DNA of 23,224 nt from Bacillota bacterium (lineage in GTDB: Bacteria; Bacillota; Negativicutes; Sporomusales; Sporomusaceae): NCBI GenBank assembly GCA_023443285.1, contig JAEZVB010000127.1, positions 1 through 23,224 on the forward strand. Direction: 5' to 3'. How positions within the stretch are numbered: position 1 is the first letter of the stretch; each line of letters opens with the position of its first letter. The notes beneath the pieces are model-generated. The model was not told the origin of the DNA. It saw only the letters and a list, made by a program, of their open reading frames with translations, and searched no databases. Shown in pieces: positions 14,494-22,477 of the stretch. The translations under genes and the position numbers were made by a program.

Positions 14494-16359
14494 CTATTTA
14501 CTTACATTCAGTACCAGTTGGGTTTCGCCATCAATAATGTAGTCAGTAGTTAAAAATACTTTACGCAGGCTTTCGCCTTCTTTGGACGTTTTTGCACCTG
14601 CATTACCTGCTACTTTAGCCGAGTGTTTTGCTGAGGTGCTCAACAAGGCCGGATTCGGATTTGTCTCGAATTTTTCAATACTAGGTTTTGGGCTTTTTCC
14701 GTCAGCTTGTGCAACTTCAGGCACATTCATATCAAGGGCTTCGATAACAATATCATTGTTTCTGTCACGGTTGACCAGTTCTTTGACAGCTTCATTCAGC
14801 GATTTAGGCCGCGGTTTAATCAATAGTTTAATAATATCTTCTTCATTTTGTTTGCCCATAAGTTGGGCTACTGAGACCGTGCCACCGCCCCGAATTGATA
14901 GCATCAGTGTTCCCGGTTGCTGCTGTTTGGGCACCGTATACGTAATTTGACGGGTAACCGGAGTATGGCGATACGGTTTAAGTTTGACCGTAATCTCCAC
15001 TTTATCACCAGGCTTAACACTAGCAGTATTGGCTTTGGCTTCCATAATGGAAGCTGTCCGCCGCTCGCTGTCAATAGTTACATTTACCTTAACATCCATA
15101 ACATCAACCGGGGTAAACTGATTGCTTGCAAGCATCGTCAGCGCCTCATGCACTTCCGCCACGGCCAGCTCACCAATATTCCCCTGGGTGTAAAACATAT
15201 TTTCCCGTTTTAATACATCGTCGGGAATGCCGGCAGCAGTAATTTCAAAGTTGACGCTGGCAGTACCTGACCCTATCCGGTCGGTAGCTTTCTCAATAGC
15301 GTTAAATACACTGACTGCCGCCAGTGTTGGCGCTAATTCCTCGTCCTTGATTACCTGTGCCCACATTTCATTTGTCTGGCCTAAGTTCTTATCGGTAACG
15401 CTAACCCGAAGCGGTACAACGCTTGGGAATCTTCCCAGAGTACCGGCAATACCGGCTCCCCGATCCTGATTGATTATCCCAATAGTTTCAGTGGATGTTC
15501 CCACTTTAAAAGAATTTTCCAAACCACTGACTGTTGTATACACATCAGCGTCGGTTAGAAAGTAATTCGCTTTGCCGCGTTTTAAAAACGGATGACCAAA
15601 GGCCAGGATTTTGTTCCCTTCCACATAGGTTACTGTTCCCAGAGCACCTAAACTAACATCACCGCGAACTAATTGTACACCGATAGTGCCGCCAGGCTCC
15701 ACTGTCTTGTAAGCAATCCCATTATTAGCCTCATCCATGCTGCCGCCTACGGCATAGGGAACCAGGTTATAGGGTTTTAGCTTATCTGCCAGCATTTTTA
15801 AGGCCTGATCGCCAAAACCGGAAGCCATCAGCGCTGTAGCCACCGGAGTTTTATCCGTTGGAGGCAGCAGGGTGGTAGTTACCGAATTTGTCTCGGGAAA
15901 CGCCATGGGCTCTTGCGCTAGCTCTTTAATTTCCGCCTGCCCATCAGGCAAATTCCACAACTTAAGCATATCGGTAATTGGTGTCACCATCCCAATCGTA
16001 TGATCGGTTAATGACCAACCATATGCGATGGCACCTACCAGTTTGCCATTAATATACACCGGGCTGCCGCTCATTCCTTGCGCAATACCACCGGTGCGTT
16101 CAATCACATCGCCATAAGTACGAACTAAGATTAAATCTCCTGATGGCCCCTTTTGTTTCATAACATCCAGTACTTCAACACCAAATTCTTCAATTGTCTT
16201 ACCTGCTACCGTAGTTTTCGCGATGCCATGCATTCCTTTTGTAATTTGGTCTACAGGCAAAAATTCAGGCGCAGCCTGAACATAAGCATTAGGCAGCAAA
16301 AATAATACTGCTACCAGCGCTATAAGGCAGCGCCTCATCAATGTCGACAAAATATTCAT
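14494..16359 (-). CDS. secreted SpoIVB-type S55 peptidase domain protein
   Basis: The 621-residue product has a signal peptide (1-29, ending VQA-AP) and an S55-type domain. The motif GGIAQGMSGSPVYINGKLVG (90-109) holds the probable catalytic Ser97 in GMSGSP. A block around residues 250-260 reads ILAFGHPFLKRG, where His256 could be catalytic, and the region 38-66 (ITKGMHGIAKTTVAGK) is also typical of these long relatives. In Bacillus, SpoIVB is a sporulation signalling protease with a PDZ domain. Here there is no PDZ and the chain is longer, so the role is unknown. The C-terminal third looks like beta-sandwich (VKPGDKVEITVKLKPY) plus a low-complexity linker. A G-rich ribosome site (GGGGGAAGG) abuts the ATG. 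It is co-transcribed with the small lipoyl-like gene 11 bases upstream. Confidence 0.88.
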   Translation of the reverse strand: MNILSTLMRRCLIALVAVLFLLPNAYVQAAPEFLPVDQITKGMHGIAKTTVAGKTIEEFGVEVLDVMKQKGPSGDLILVRTYGDVIERTGGIAQGMSGSPVYINGKLVGAIAYGWSLTDHTIGMVTPITDMLKLWNLPDGQAEIKELAQEPMAFPETNSVTTTLLPPTDKTPVATALMASGFGDQALKMLADKLKPYNLVPYAVGGSMDEANNGIAYKTVEPGGTIGVQLVRGDVSLGALGTVTYVEGNKILAFGHPFLKRGKANYFLTDADVYTTVSGLENSFKVGTSTETIGIINQDRGAGIAGTLGRFPSVVPLRVSVTDKNLGQTNEMWAQVIKDEELAPTLAAVSVFNAIEKATDRIGSGTASVNFEITAAGIPDDVLKRENMFYTQGNIGELAVAEVHEALTMLASNQFTPVDVMDVKVNVTIDSERRTASIMEAKANTASVKPGDKVEITVKLKPYRHTPVTRQITYTVPKQQQPGTLMLSIRGGGTVSVAQLMGKQNEEDIIKLLIKPRPKSLNEAVKELVNRDRNNDIVIEALDMNVPEVAQADGKSPKPSIEKFETNPNPALLSTSAKHSAKVAGNAGAKTSKEGESLRKVFLTTDYIIDGETQLVLNVSK

Positions 16360-16370
16360 CCTTCCCCCAA

Positions 16371-16682
16371 TTACCTTTTAACTGCTTCAATTCGAACTAA
16401 TACGTCACCTGTTTTGACTTTGTCACCAGGTCTGACCAATACCTCACGGACAGTCCCGTCAACGTTTGCGCGCACTGCAGCAGCCGGGCCGGTAATTGTT
16501 TCAACATATACCAAAATATCACCCTCCCGTGCCATAGCACCAACGGCAACAAGGCCATTTGGCAAAACTCTGCCTGACAGCACACCGCGTTGATCAATCG
16601 ATTGACCGGCAGCCAGTGACCAAGCAAATACACCAATCACCAAAAGTACGGTAACGGCAATAATACTCTTTTTGTGAGCCAT
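16371..16682 (-). CDS. small exported lipoyl/biotinyl-like (barrel-sandwich) protein
   Basis: The 103-residue product has a membrane or signal segment at 6-25 and a single barrel-sandwich domain at about 33-101. The pattern ANVDGTVREVLVRPGDKVKT (72-91) and GDVLVRIE is typical of biotinyl/lipoyl domains and of the hairpins of membrane-fusion (efflux adaptor) proteins. Where biotin carriers have the E-A-M-K-M turn, this protein reads ETITG (61-65), so the modifiable Lys is absent and a periplasmic, unmodified fold is likely. It may be a stand-alone adaptor fragment. The ATG at 16682 follows AGGCAGG by eight bases; a GTG nine bases upstream sits too close to that site. It has its own strong promoter (16729-16756) and is followed closely by the S55 peptidase gene. 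Confidence 0.82.
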   Translation of the reverse strand: MAHKKSIIAVTVLLVIGVFAWSLAAGQSIDQRGVLSGRVLPNGLVAVGAMAREGDILVYVETITGPAAAVRANVDGTVREVLVRPGDKVKTGDVLVRIEAVKR

Positions 16683-16728
16683 ATATAACACCTGCCTTTC
16701 TCTTCCTTATAAAGGCTATCCTACTTTC

Positions 16729-16756
16729 ATTATATCGTATTTTTCCTAATTGGCAA
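16729..16756 (-). promoter_or_regulatory. sigma-A promoter of the lipoyl-like / S55 peptidase operon
   Basis: On the minus strand TTGCCA (16751-16756, five of six consensus) and TATAAT (16729-16734, perfect) are separated by 16 bases. The -35 box lies in the last codons of the upstream glycosidase gene, so this operon can be expressed separately from it. Confidence 0.78.
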
Positions 16757-18170
16757 CACGGGCAGGCACAATTACCAAGGCATCGCCAACCCGACGTTCC
16801 CGCCCGTCGGAAGGCCGATTAACAATCTTTCCCTTTACTACCATTTCACTTGAACCGCCACCATCCAGGTTCATCGCGTCCTGTACCCCTAATTCCTGCA
16901 TAAACAGGGCTAGTTCCAACAACGTCATGCCAATGCTGTTCTCCTGCCGGCCATCAACAACCACGGCCAGGATGTGTCCGTCGCCTTTAAGACCCAGCGC
17001 GGTTCTCGGAGCACGGCCACCAGCCACATCAGTGCCGAATTCCTCGATCTTGGTAGTTAAAAATACACTATTATCCTTAACCAACATGGGGCCAGCCCCT
17101 AGCACATGCTGCGTTTTATCCCATACAGGCCCTAATGTTTCCTGAACTTTAACTGTGTCGCCCACCTTGAGAGCAGCGAGCTCTTTGGCAGCCATCCCAT
17201 GCACGGATAGCACTATAGCGCCTGAAGGTATTTGTGAGTTGCCTGGACTAAGGGCAATTACTTTATCATTTACTATGACATACTCTTGTCCATAACTGTT
17301 ACTGCCGGTTGTGGAACCATATAGGTCATTGTATACGATAAGTTCGTTTTCACCACGTTCGCGGTTAACCGCGTTAATTGCTATTTTGCGTCCGTCAGCT
17401 AGTTCGACTTTTCCTTGATACTCTACCTGATCAATCAGAATTTTGCCATCTGGCATAACGCCCAAGGCTGTCCGCGGTAATTCCGGCGTACTGGCTATCG
17501 CACCATCCACTTTAAGTAAACCAATAATGGAACCGTCAAGACCAAAATAAGAACCATTTACAGCTGCAAGTGCATTATTATTCTCTGCCATCGACAGTAC
17601 CGGTTCAAGTCCCTTCACAACACCGTTGGAGATAGCCGGCTTAACAATATATCCTGACTTGGGGTCAATATCCAGAATATAAGCCTGCACCGGCCCACTA
17701 GCCGCACTTCGCGTCCATGCAGTATACGTAATGCCAGGGCTCACTTCATCGACATATTTCCTGTCAAATTTCTTAATTATATCGACAACCAGTCGATTAG
17801 GGTTTTTTAAAGCAAACACTTTATACATATATACTGTCTTAAGATCAATTACTGTTCGGACTTTGCCTTCCGCGGTTGATAAATGCAATTTATCAAGTGT
17901 TACATCATTAAAAACAATCTGGTTTGTCGCTTTATTGACAACCCCCGGCATCTCAACAACCAAACGCATTGGGTTTTCCAGTGTTGTCACCGTATACTCC
18001 GGCAAGGTTGTAACGTCAAAAACTATTCGCACCTTGTCAGCGGTCTGACTTGTCCGGATTTTACTCAAAACATTAACGGGAGCAGCCCCGGCAAGACTTG
18101 GTATAGAGAGACACGCGATCATTGTCATTACTACAAAAAGAATGATTCGCTGCCGCAATTGATTCAACAT
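16746..18170 (-). CDS. AMIN domain plus phosphodiester glycosidase family protein
   Basis: The 474-residue exported protein has a signal peptide (1-29, ending LAGA-AP) and an N-terminal AMIN domain (about 33-133; DKVRIVFDVTTLPEYTV and NPNRLVVDI). AMIN domains target periplasmic enzymes to the cell wall. A phosphodiester glycosidase (NAGPA-like) domain covers about 195-470 with NGSYF (205-209), GGRAPRTALG (384-393) and the hallmark NLDGGGSS (434-441). The family removes N-acetylglucosamine from phosphodiester-linked sugars, so a wall or envelope-glycan target is plausible. The substrate is not known here. The ATG at 18170 is chosen as it begins a clean signal peptide 12 bases after AAGGAG; the ATG at 18221 has no ribosome site and adds 17 hydrophilic residues. 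It follows flgJ by about 95 bases. Confidence 0.9.
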   Translation of the reverse strand: MLNQLRQRIILFVVMTMIACLSIPSLAGAAPVNVLSKIRTSQTADKVRIVFDVTTLPEYTVTTLENPMRLVVEMPGVVNKATNQIVFNDVTLDKLHLSTAEGKVRTVIDLKTVYMYKVFALKNPNRLVVDIIKKFDRKYVDEVSPGITYTAWTRSAASGPVQAYILDIDPKSGYIVKPAISNGVVKGLEPVLSMAENNNALAAVNGSYFGLDGSIIGLLKVDGAIASTPELPRTALGVMPDGKILIDQVEYQGKVELADGRKIAINAVNRERGENELIVYNDLYGSTTGSNSYGQEYVIVNDKVIALSPGNSQIPSGAIVLSVHGMAAKELAALKVGDTVKVQETLGPVWDKTQHVLGAGPMLVKDNSVFLTTKIEEFGTDVAGGRAPRTALGLKGDGHILAVVVDGRQENSIGMTLLELALFMQELGVQDAMNLDGGGSSEMVVKGKIVNRPSDGRERRVGDALVIVPARVAN

Positions 18171-18253
18171 AATATCGCCACACTCCTTGAAAGACCTAAC
18201 GATTAGTGTTTCACTTTCCATGCTTTTTAAAATGCTTTATGCTCTAGTAAGGG

Positions 18254-18289
18254 GATAAGGCCAGGCTATTTAGAAGCCTGGCCCTTATC
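18254..18289 (-). terminator. long hairpin across the flgJ stop codon, likely operon-end terminator
   Basis: Arms 18254-18267 and 18275-18289 pair over 14 bp with one extra G bulged, around a seven-base loop. The flgJ stop codon (18266-18268) is inside. CCCCTTACTAG follows on the minus strand and not a T-run, so termination would be partial or factor-aided. It closes the flagellar gene group. Confidence 0.55.
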
Positions 18290-18709
18290 AGTAGTAACAG
18301 TAGTAACTGCAGCAGCAGTTTTACTCAGCTGCCGGTAAAGCATGTCCGCCAAACCCATCCCTCCGGCTTTAGCCATGTTTTTGGTTAATTCCGTGTCTAG
18401 CATCGAGGTCAGCGTTTGTTCTTCCCGGCTATTGCCCAGCAAGTTTCCCTTGGGCACAGTTTCCCGCATCCGGGTCAGCATCATATTAAGAAAGACAGCC
18501 TCCATATCCTGACAAGCCGCTTTGAGTTTGGCATCTTCGGCCGCCGTTGTTGCCGCAGTTTTGGCATTGGCTTGCGTAGAAGATATCTTAGAAGCCTGAA
18601 CCGCTTTTTCCAATCTATCGGCAAAAGCCGCATTTTGGTCAGGCGTGATTGCCCCATTGTTTGGCAGGATAGTATTAGCCTGCAGCATATTCCCAGAGTT
18701 TATTCGCAT
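18266..18709 (-). CDS. flgJ: FlgJ-type rod-binding protein without muramidase domain
   Basis: The 147-residue product has the rod-binding domain at about 63-128 (ACQDMEAVFLNMMLTRMRET, MLDTELTKNMAKAGGMGLAD, MLYRQL). FlgJ caps the growing rod in the periplasm. In enteric bacteria it carries a C-terminal glucosaminidase, which is missing here, so another enzyme must open the wall. An Ala/Thr/Gln-rich N-terminal half (30-62) and a short Thr-rich tail flank the domain. There is no signal peptide, as expected for export by the flagellar type III route. The ATG at 18709 is preferred, eight bases after AGGCGG; the GTG at 18718 touches that site. It is last in the flgF-to-flgJ order. Confidence 0.88.
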   Translation of the reverse strand: MRINSGNMLQANTILPNNGAITPDQNAAFADRLEKAVQASKISSTQANAKTAATTAAEDAKLKAACQDMEAVFLNMMLTRMRETVPKGNLLGNSREEQTLTSMLDTELTKNMAKAGGMGLADMLYRQLSKTAAAVTTVTTDKGQASK

Positions 18710-18735
18710 CAAAACCACCGCCTATCGAAATGTGA

Positions 18736-18794
18736 TTGTCGCACCAACCCTTGCAATCATTGTCATTATGTAATAAAGGAATATGGTGCAACAA
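18736..18794 (-). repeat. long-range inverted repeat in the flgI-flgJ gap
   Basis: TTGTCGCACCA (18736-18746) faces TGGTGCAACAA (18784-18794). They pair over 11 positions, one being G-U in the minus-strand RNA, around a 37-base loop. The fold would end about 27 bases before the flgJ start codon and could affect its expression. Confidence 0.4.
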
Positions 18795-18810
18795 GCCTGC
18801 TTTATTCAGG

Positions 18811-19929
18811 TTACATTATTTGCAAATCAGCATGTAACGCGCCTGCTGCTTTAATAGCTTGCAAGATCGAGATAACCTCACGCGGAGTTGCGCCTACTGC
18901 ATTAAGCGCTGCCACTACGTCGCCAACACTTGCGGATGCCGGTAACTCAATCAGCCCGGCAGGCTGTTCTTTGACATCAACAGTGGTATCCTTGGTTACA
19001 ACGGTATCACCGCCAGAAAACGGTGGCGGCTGTGACACATTGGTTGTCTGTCCAATCTTTACGGTCAGACCGCTTTGGGCAACTGCTACTTGATCAATGG
19101 TGACATTACTGCCGACAACCACAGTACCGGTACGTTCATTTATGACAACTTTGGCTGCAACATCCGGAGTTATTGGTAATTCCTCAATGGCCGCAACAAA
19201 AGCAACTATATTGTCACTGTAATAAGATGGAATACTAACAGTTACTGTACCCGGATCTTGGGCTAAGGCGATTTGGCCAAACCGCTGATCGATGGAATCA
19301 CATATCCTACTGGCTGTAGTGAAGTCCGGGTGGCTCAGCGCCAAGGTGATTCTATCCCGATTTTTATCGACAAAAGCCATTGGTACTTCTTTTTCCACAA
19401 AGGCACCACTCGGAATATTACCGACTGTCGGGAAATTTTTCTGCTGGCTGGAGCCGCCGGCACTGGCCGAGAATCCACCGGTAGATATTTGCCCCTGACC
19501 AACAGCATATACCTGTCCGTTAGCTGCCCTGAGCGGCGTTTGCAGCAGGGTACCGCCTTGCAAACTTTTCCCATCCCCCATGGAGGAAACCGTAATATCA
19601 ATGGCATCGCCTGGTTTAACAAAAGGCGGTAAATTTGCTGTTACCATAACAGCTGCCACATTTTTGGGTTTGAGCTGTGAGGTGTCGATAATAACGCCGA
19701 ACGATTTGAGCATATTAGCTACCGATTGAATAGTAAATGTGCTTTTATTGCTATCGCCTGTGCCAGCGAGTCCGACTACCAAGCCATATCCTGTGAGTTG
19801 GTTAGAGCGTACGCCCTGTACTTTGGCTACATCCTTAATACGGGTGCTGACCTGGGCTGCAGCCATTGCCGGAATTACAAGACTTATTCCCAGCATAATG
19901 GCTAGAAAAGTTGCTGTTAATTTACGCAT
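18811..19929 (-). CDS. flgI: FlgI, flagellar P-ring protein
   Basis: The 372-residue product has a signal peptide (1-23, ending AMA-AA) and the full FlgI pattern: STRIKDVAKVQGVRSNQLTG, YGLVVGLAGTGDSN, KNVAAVMVTANLPPFVKPGD, GGTLLQTPLRAANGQVYAVG and a C-terminal VGDVVAALNAVGATPREVIS. Length fits the family (about 345-370). FlgI forms the periplasmic ring around the rod in the peptidoglycan layer, with FlgA as chaperone. A Gly/Ser-rich stretch (SASAGGSSQQ) is slightly longer than usual. GGAGG lies four bases before the ATG. It starts 35 bases after flgH. Confidence 0.97.
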   Translation of the reverse strand: MRKLTATFLAIMLGISLVIPAMAAAQVSTRIKDVAKVQGVRSNQLTGYGLVVGLAGTGDSNKSTFTIQSVANMLKSFGVIIDTSQLKPKNVAAVMVTANLPPFVKPGDAIDITVSSMGDGKSLQGGTLLQTPLRAANGQVYAVGQGQISTGGFSASAGGSSQQKNFPTVGNIPSGAFVEKEVPMAFVDKNRDRITLALSHPDFTTASRICDSIDQRFGQIALAQDPGTVTVSIPSYYSDNIVAFVAAIEELPITPDVAAKVVINERTGTVVVGSNVTIDQVAVAQSGLTVKIGQTTNVSQPPPFSGGDTVVTKDTTVDVKEQPAGLIELPASASVGDVVAALNAVGATPREVISILQAIKAAGALHADLQIM

Positions 19930-19964
19930 ATGTCCTCCACTACTTGGTTAGTGTGTTCCTTATC

Positions 19965-20549
19965 TTAAAATAAGAAATTGAATATCTGAGTTAATATACC
20001 CTGCCGCTGTTTGCCGGCAATTGGGCCTTTACCCTCAATCTTAAGCGTAGCGTCTGCCACATTGCTTGATGCTACGGTATTATTAGCCGTCACATCTTCC
20101 GGCCTTACAACGCCGGTGATGGTTATTGTTTGTTCATCCGTATTCTGCTTAATGGTTTGCGTACCCTTTATCATCAATTGTCCATTTGGCTGCACTTCCA
20201 CTACCTTAACGGTAATGCGCCCGGTTACTTTATTGCTGTTAGATAAAGAACCGTCAGCAGAAAAGCTGTCAGAACTTGAGCCACCGAGGGCGGAAATAAA
20301 TTTAAGCATACCAGTGCCATCTTCCAAGCTGGTGCTAGCATCTTTTTTGTTTGATGCGCTACCAGCCCGTTTGGCACTGGAGGATTCGTTAATGATAATA
20401 GTGATAACATCACCAACGGCATGAGCCCGGTGATCGTTAAATAAGTTGGCGGTTGGCGCATTGTCTGCCCAGAGGGAATCCGCCTTGACATAAGACGCTG
20501 GTGCAAAAATGAATGTAAGTATTACCAAAAAACCTATAAGTTTGCGCAT
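19965..20549 (-). CDS. flgH: FlgH, flagellar L-ring protein, lacking a lipobox
   Basis: The 194-residue product matches FlgH throughout the mature region: SLWADN, DHRAHAVGDVITIIINESSS, VVEVQPNGQLMIKGTQTI, and VVRPEDVTANNTVASSNVAD. FlgH forms the bushing in the outer membrane, so its presence implies a diderm cell. In E. coli FlgH is a lipoprotein. Here the signal peptide (1-23) ends in a signal-peptidase-I-like VKA-DS, and the whole protein contains no cysteine, so it cannot be acylated in the usual way. It ends in the hydrophobic ILTQIFNFLF, which could help membrane insertion. The ribosome site AAGGTGAG precedes the ATG by five bases. It starts 26 bases after flgA. Confidence 0.96.
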   Translation of the reverse strand: MRKLIGFLVILTFIFAPASYVKADSLWADNAPTANLFNDHRAHAVGDVITIIINESSSAKRAGSASNKKDASTSLEDGTGMLKFISALGGSSSDSFSADGSLSNSNKVTGRITVKVVEVQPNGQLMIKGTQTIKQNTDEQTITITGVVRPEDVTANNTVASSNVADATLKIEGKGPIAGKQRQGILTQIFNFLF

Positions 20550-20575
20550 CCTGTCTCACCTTACTTTTTACATAT

Positions 20576-21550
20576 TTACATACTTATTCGAACCGTGGTA
20601 TCATCAATTACCTGTCCAACAATTACCTTTTGCGACGTAGTATTTTGTACTTTGATAAACTGGCCTTCACTCCCATTTTGCATTGCAGTGCCAGCTACCA
20701 TTACTTGAATACTGCCGATTTGTGCAAGAATACTGATGGGTTTGCCCCGAGTAATAAGTACAGCTTTTTTCAGCATACGATCAGTTAAGACTATCCCGGG
20801 GGCTAATGACCGTTTAACAGTAAGTCCTTGAATTTTCGCAAGTTCGGTAACATACCCCGCCGGCAGCCGTCCAACATTACGCCGTTCAAAGGTAATATTG
20901 TCAGTTGTTATCACTTCACCGGCGCTCAGTGATTTAGCGGCAACCGCAACTTGTTGAAACTTTTTTATATCAAACCTAAGTATTACCTGCGTACTGGGCT
21001 GGCCATCAACAAAAACACCAACACTTATGTTTGTGGGCGTGTTATAGCGAATGCCATAGGGCAGCTTAACTTGATAGGTTACTTCACCTGGTGGCACCTG
21101 GATATCCTGTGGTTGTCCAAGCGCAGTAATGGTAACATCCCCGGTTATCGTAGTCTTAAGATACTGTTCGGCTTGCTCAACAAGCTTTATACCACTGACT
21201 GATTGCGCTAATGCGTTTACTGTAAGCTGCGCAGGTATATTCCAGGTAATGCCTGCCGCATTAATACCATTTGCCGTTTGCAACCGCGCCATTATAATTT
21301 CTCGGGAGAGTACATAGCTCTTCCCAGGTGCCGGTGCATGACCCAGTCGAATCTTACGCAAACTGCCCATCAGCTCAGTATCATCACCAGCTATTGTGGC
21401 GATATCTCCGAGCGTAACATACTGCCCGCCGACATTAGCCTCAGCAGGTATCACCACTGTTACGCCCTGGGCGCTTACCTTTTGGCCGGTAAAGAATATA
21501 CCGGCAACACATAGAAGCACCATGGTAAGCCGGTATAGTTTAGTTCTCAT
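20576..21550 (-). CDS. flgA: FlgA, flagellar P-ring assembly chaperone
   Basis: The 324-residue exported protein has a signal peptide (1-27, ending VSA-QG), an N-terminal strand-rich part and an SAF domain at about 200-262 (VAVAAKSLSAGEVITTDNIT, RSLAPGIVLTDRMLKK). A C-terminal FlgA domain follows at 262-322 (KPISILAQIGSIQVMVAGTA, VQNTTSQKVIVGQV). FlgA binds FlgI subunits in the periplasm. E. coli FlgA is about 219 residues, so this one has an enlarged N-terminal region, as in many longer FlgA proteins. TAGGA lies six bases before the ATG, and the gene starts eight bases after flgG. Its place between flgG and flgH, next to its client flgI, supports the call. Confidence 0.94.
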   Translation of the reverse strand: MRTKLYRLTMVLLCVAGIFFTGQKVSAQGVTVVIPAEANVGGQYVTLGDIATIAGDDTELMGSLRKIRLGHAPAPGKSYVLSREIIMARLQTANGINAAGITWNIPAQLTVNALAQSVSGIKLVEQAEQYLKTTITGDVTITALGQPQDIQVPPGEVTYQVKLPYGIRYNTPTNISVGVFVDGQPSTQVILRFDIKKFQQVAVAAKSLSAGEVITTDNITFERRNVGRLPAGYVTELAKIQGLTVKRSLAPGIVLTDRMLKKAVLITRGKPISILAQIGSIQVMVAGTAMQNGSEGQFIKVQNTTSQKVIVGQVIDDTTVRISM

Positions 21551-21558
21551 AATTTATC

Positions 21559-22341
21559 CTACCGTTTAAGAGCAGCTGCTTTTTCCAGCATATCATCTGC
21601 AGTCTGGATAGCTTTGGAGTTAACCTCATAAGCCCTTTGTGCCACAATCATATTGACCATCTCTTCCACTACCTGGACGTTAGACATTTCCACGTATTTC
21701 TGAATGAGTTTACCGGCACCTTCTTCTCCGGGATTATTAACAATCGGCGCACCGGAAGCTACTGTTTCTTTAAGTAAGTTGCCACCCATGCTCTCTAAAC
21801 CTGCCGGATTGATAAAACGGGCAAGTGTAATCTGACCCAATTCTTCCGTAGTTGTCGGCCTGGTAGCAGTGACTATGCCCTCAGCGGAAATGGTGATTTC
21901 GGTAGCATCATCTGGAACGTTAATGGCTGGTTCCAGCGGATAACCGTCAGAATTTACCACCCGTCCGGTACCATCTTTTTGAAATGATCCATTCCGGGTA
22001 TAAGCTTCCGTCCCGTCAGCCATAGCTATCCGAAAGAAACCGGAACCTGCAATGGCAATATCAAAATCAGTACCCGTGCTTTGAAAGCTGCCTTGTGTAT
22101 AAATTTTTTGGGTAGCTACCTGGCGGGTACCATGACCCATTTGAATACCGCTTGGCACCATAGTATCAGCGCCTGTAGCAGCACCAGCCTGGCGCATATT
22201 TTGATACATGAGATCAGCAAAATCACTGCGGCTTTTTTTGAAGCCGGTAGTATTTACGTTTGCCAAGTTATTGGAAATAACGTCAAGGTTGGCTTGTTGG
22301 GCACCCATGCCTGTTCCCGCAGTCCATAATGATCGAATCAT
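21559..22341 (-). CDS. flgG: FlgG, flagellar distal rod protein
   Basis: The 260-residue protein starts MIRSLWTAGTGM and carries the rod/hook N-terminal motif NNLANVNTTGFKKSR (24-38), the DFDIAIAGSGFF core and the C-terminal coil motif SNVQVVEEMVNMIVAQRAYE, VNSKAIQTADDML. Length equals the usual FlgG (about 260). It is secreted by the flagellar type III system and builds the distal rod passing through the L and P rings encoded downstream. GGGGGT lies eight bases before the ATG. A 136-base leader with several hairpins separates it from flgF. Confidence 0.97.
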   Translation of the reverse strand: MIRSLWTAGTGMGAQQANLDVISNNLANVNTTGFKKSRSDFADLMYQNMRQAGAATGADTMVPSGIQMGHGTRQVATQKIYTQGSFQSTGTDFDIAIAGSGFFRIAMADGTEAYTRNGSFQKDGTGRVVNSDGYPLEPAINVPDDATEITISAEGIVTATRPTTTEELGQITLARFINPAGLESMGGNLLKETVASGAPIVNNPGEEGAGKLIQKYVEMSNVQVVEEMVNMIVAQRAYEVNSKAIQTADDMLEKAAALKR

Positions 22342-22477
22342 CAGTTTTTACCCCCGTAATTATTTTAGCATACTGCATCAGTCGGTCAGCAGCATAAGGG
22401 CCTCCAGCTTGGTCCAGCCCTCATCATCCTATTATCGAAAAACTCGCATGAAAAATTAAGCGGTATTTTCCCGCAAG
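22342..22477 (-). other. structured flgF-flgG intergenic leader
   Basis: This 136-base gap on the minus strand holds two hairpins: AGGGC...GCCCT, and TATGCTGC...GCAGTATG with G-U pairs. There is also a weak GCGG/CCGC stem followed by TTAATTTTT just after flgF. No known riboswitch consensus is recognised. A 13-codon ORF lies inside without a ribosome site. Confidence 0.4.
22432..22459 (-). promoter_or_regulatory. weak sigma-28-like promoter candidate upstream of flgG
   Basis: On the minus strand TTAA (22456-22459), a 16-base spacer and TTCGATAA (22432-22439) partly match the flagellar sigma consensus TAAA-N15-GCCGATAA (three of four and six of eight). The spacing is one base long. This is suggestive only. 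Confidence 0.25.

Noticed and set aside
18416..19093. 225-codon plus-strand open frame
   Set aside because: It runs antisense across flgJ and flgI, both well matched to their families; its composition looks like a shadow.
22378..22432. 13-codon leader peptide (MMRAGPSWRPLCC) before flgG
   Set aside because: There is no convincing ribosome site, and no amino-acid biosynthesis gene follows that would make attenuation sensible.
22342..22477. Cyclic-di-GMP riboswitch before flgG
   Set aside because: I looked for the conserved GEMM core and did not find it; the stems do not match the known arrangement.
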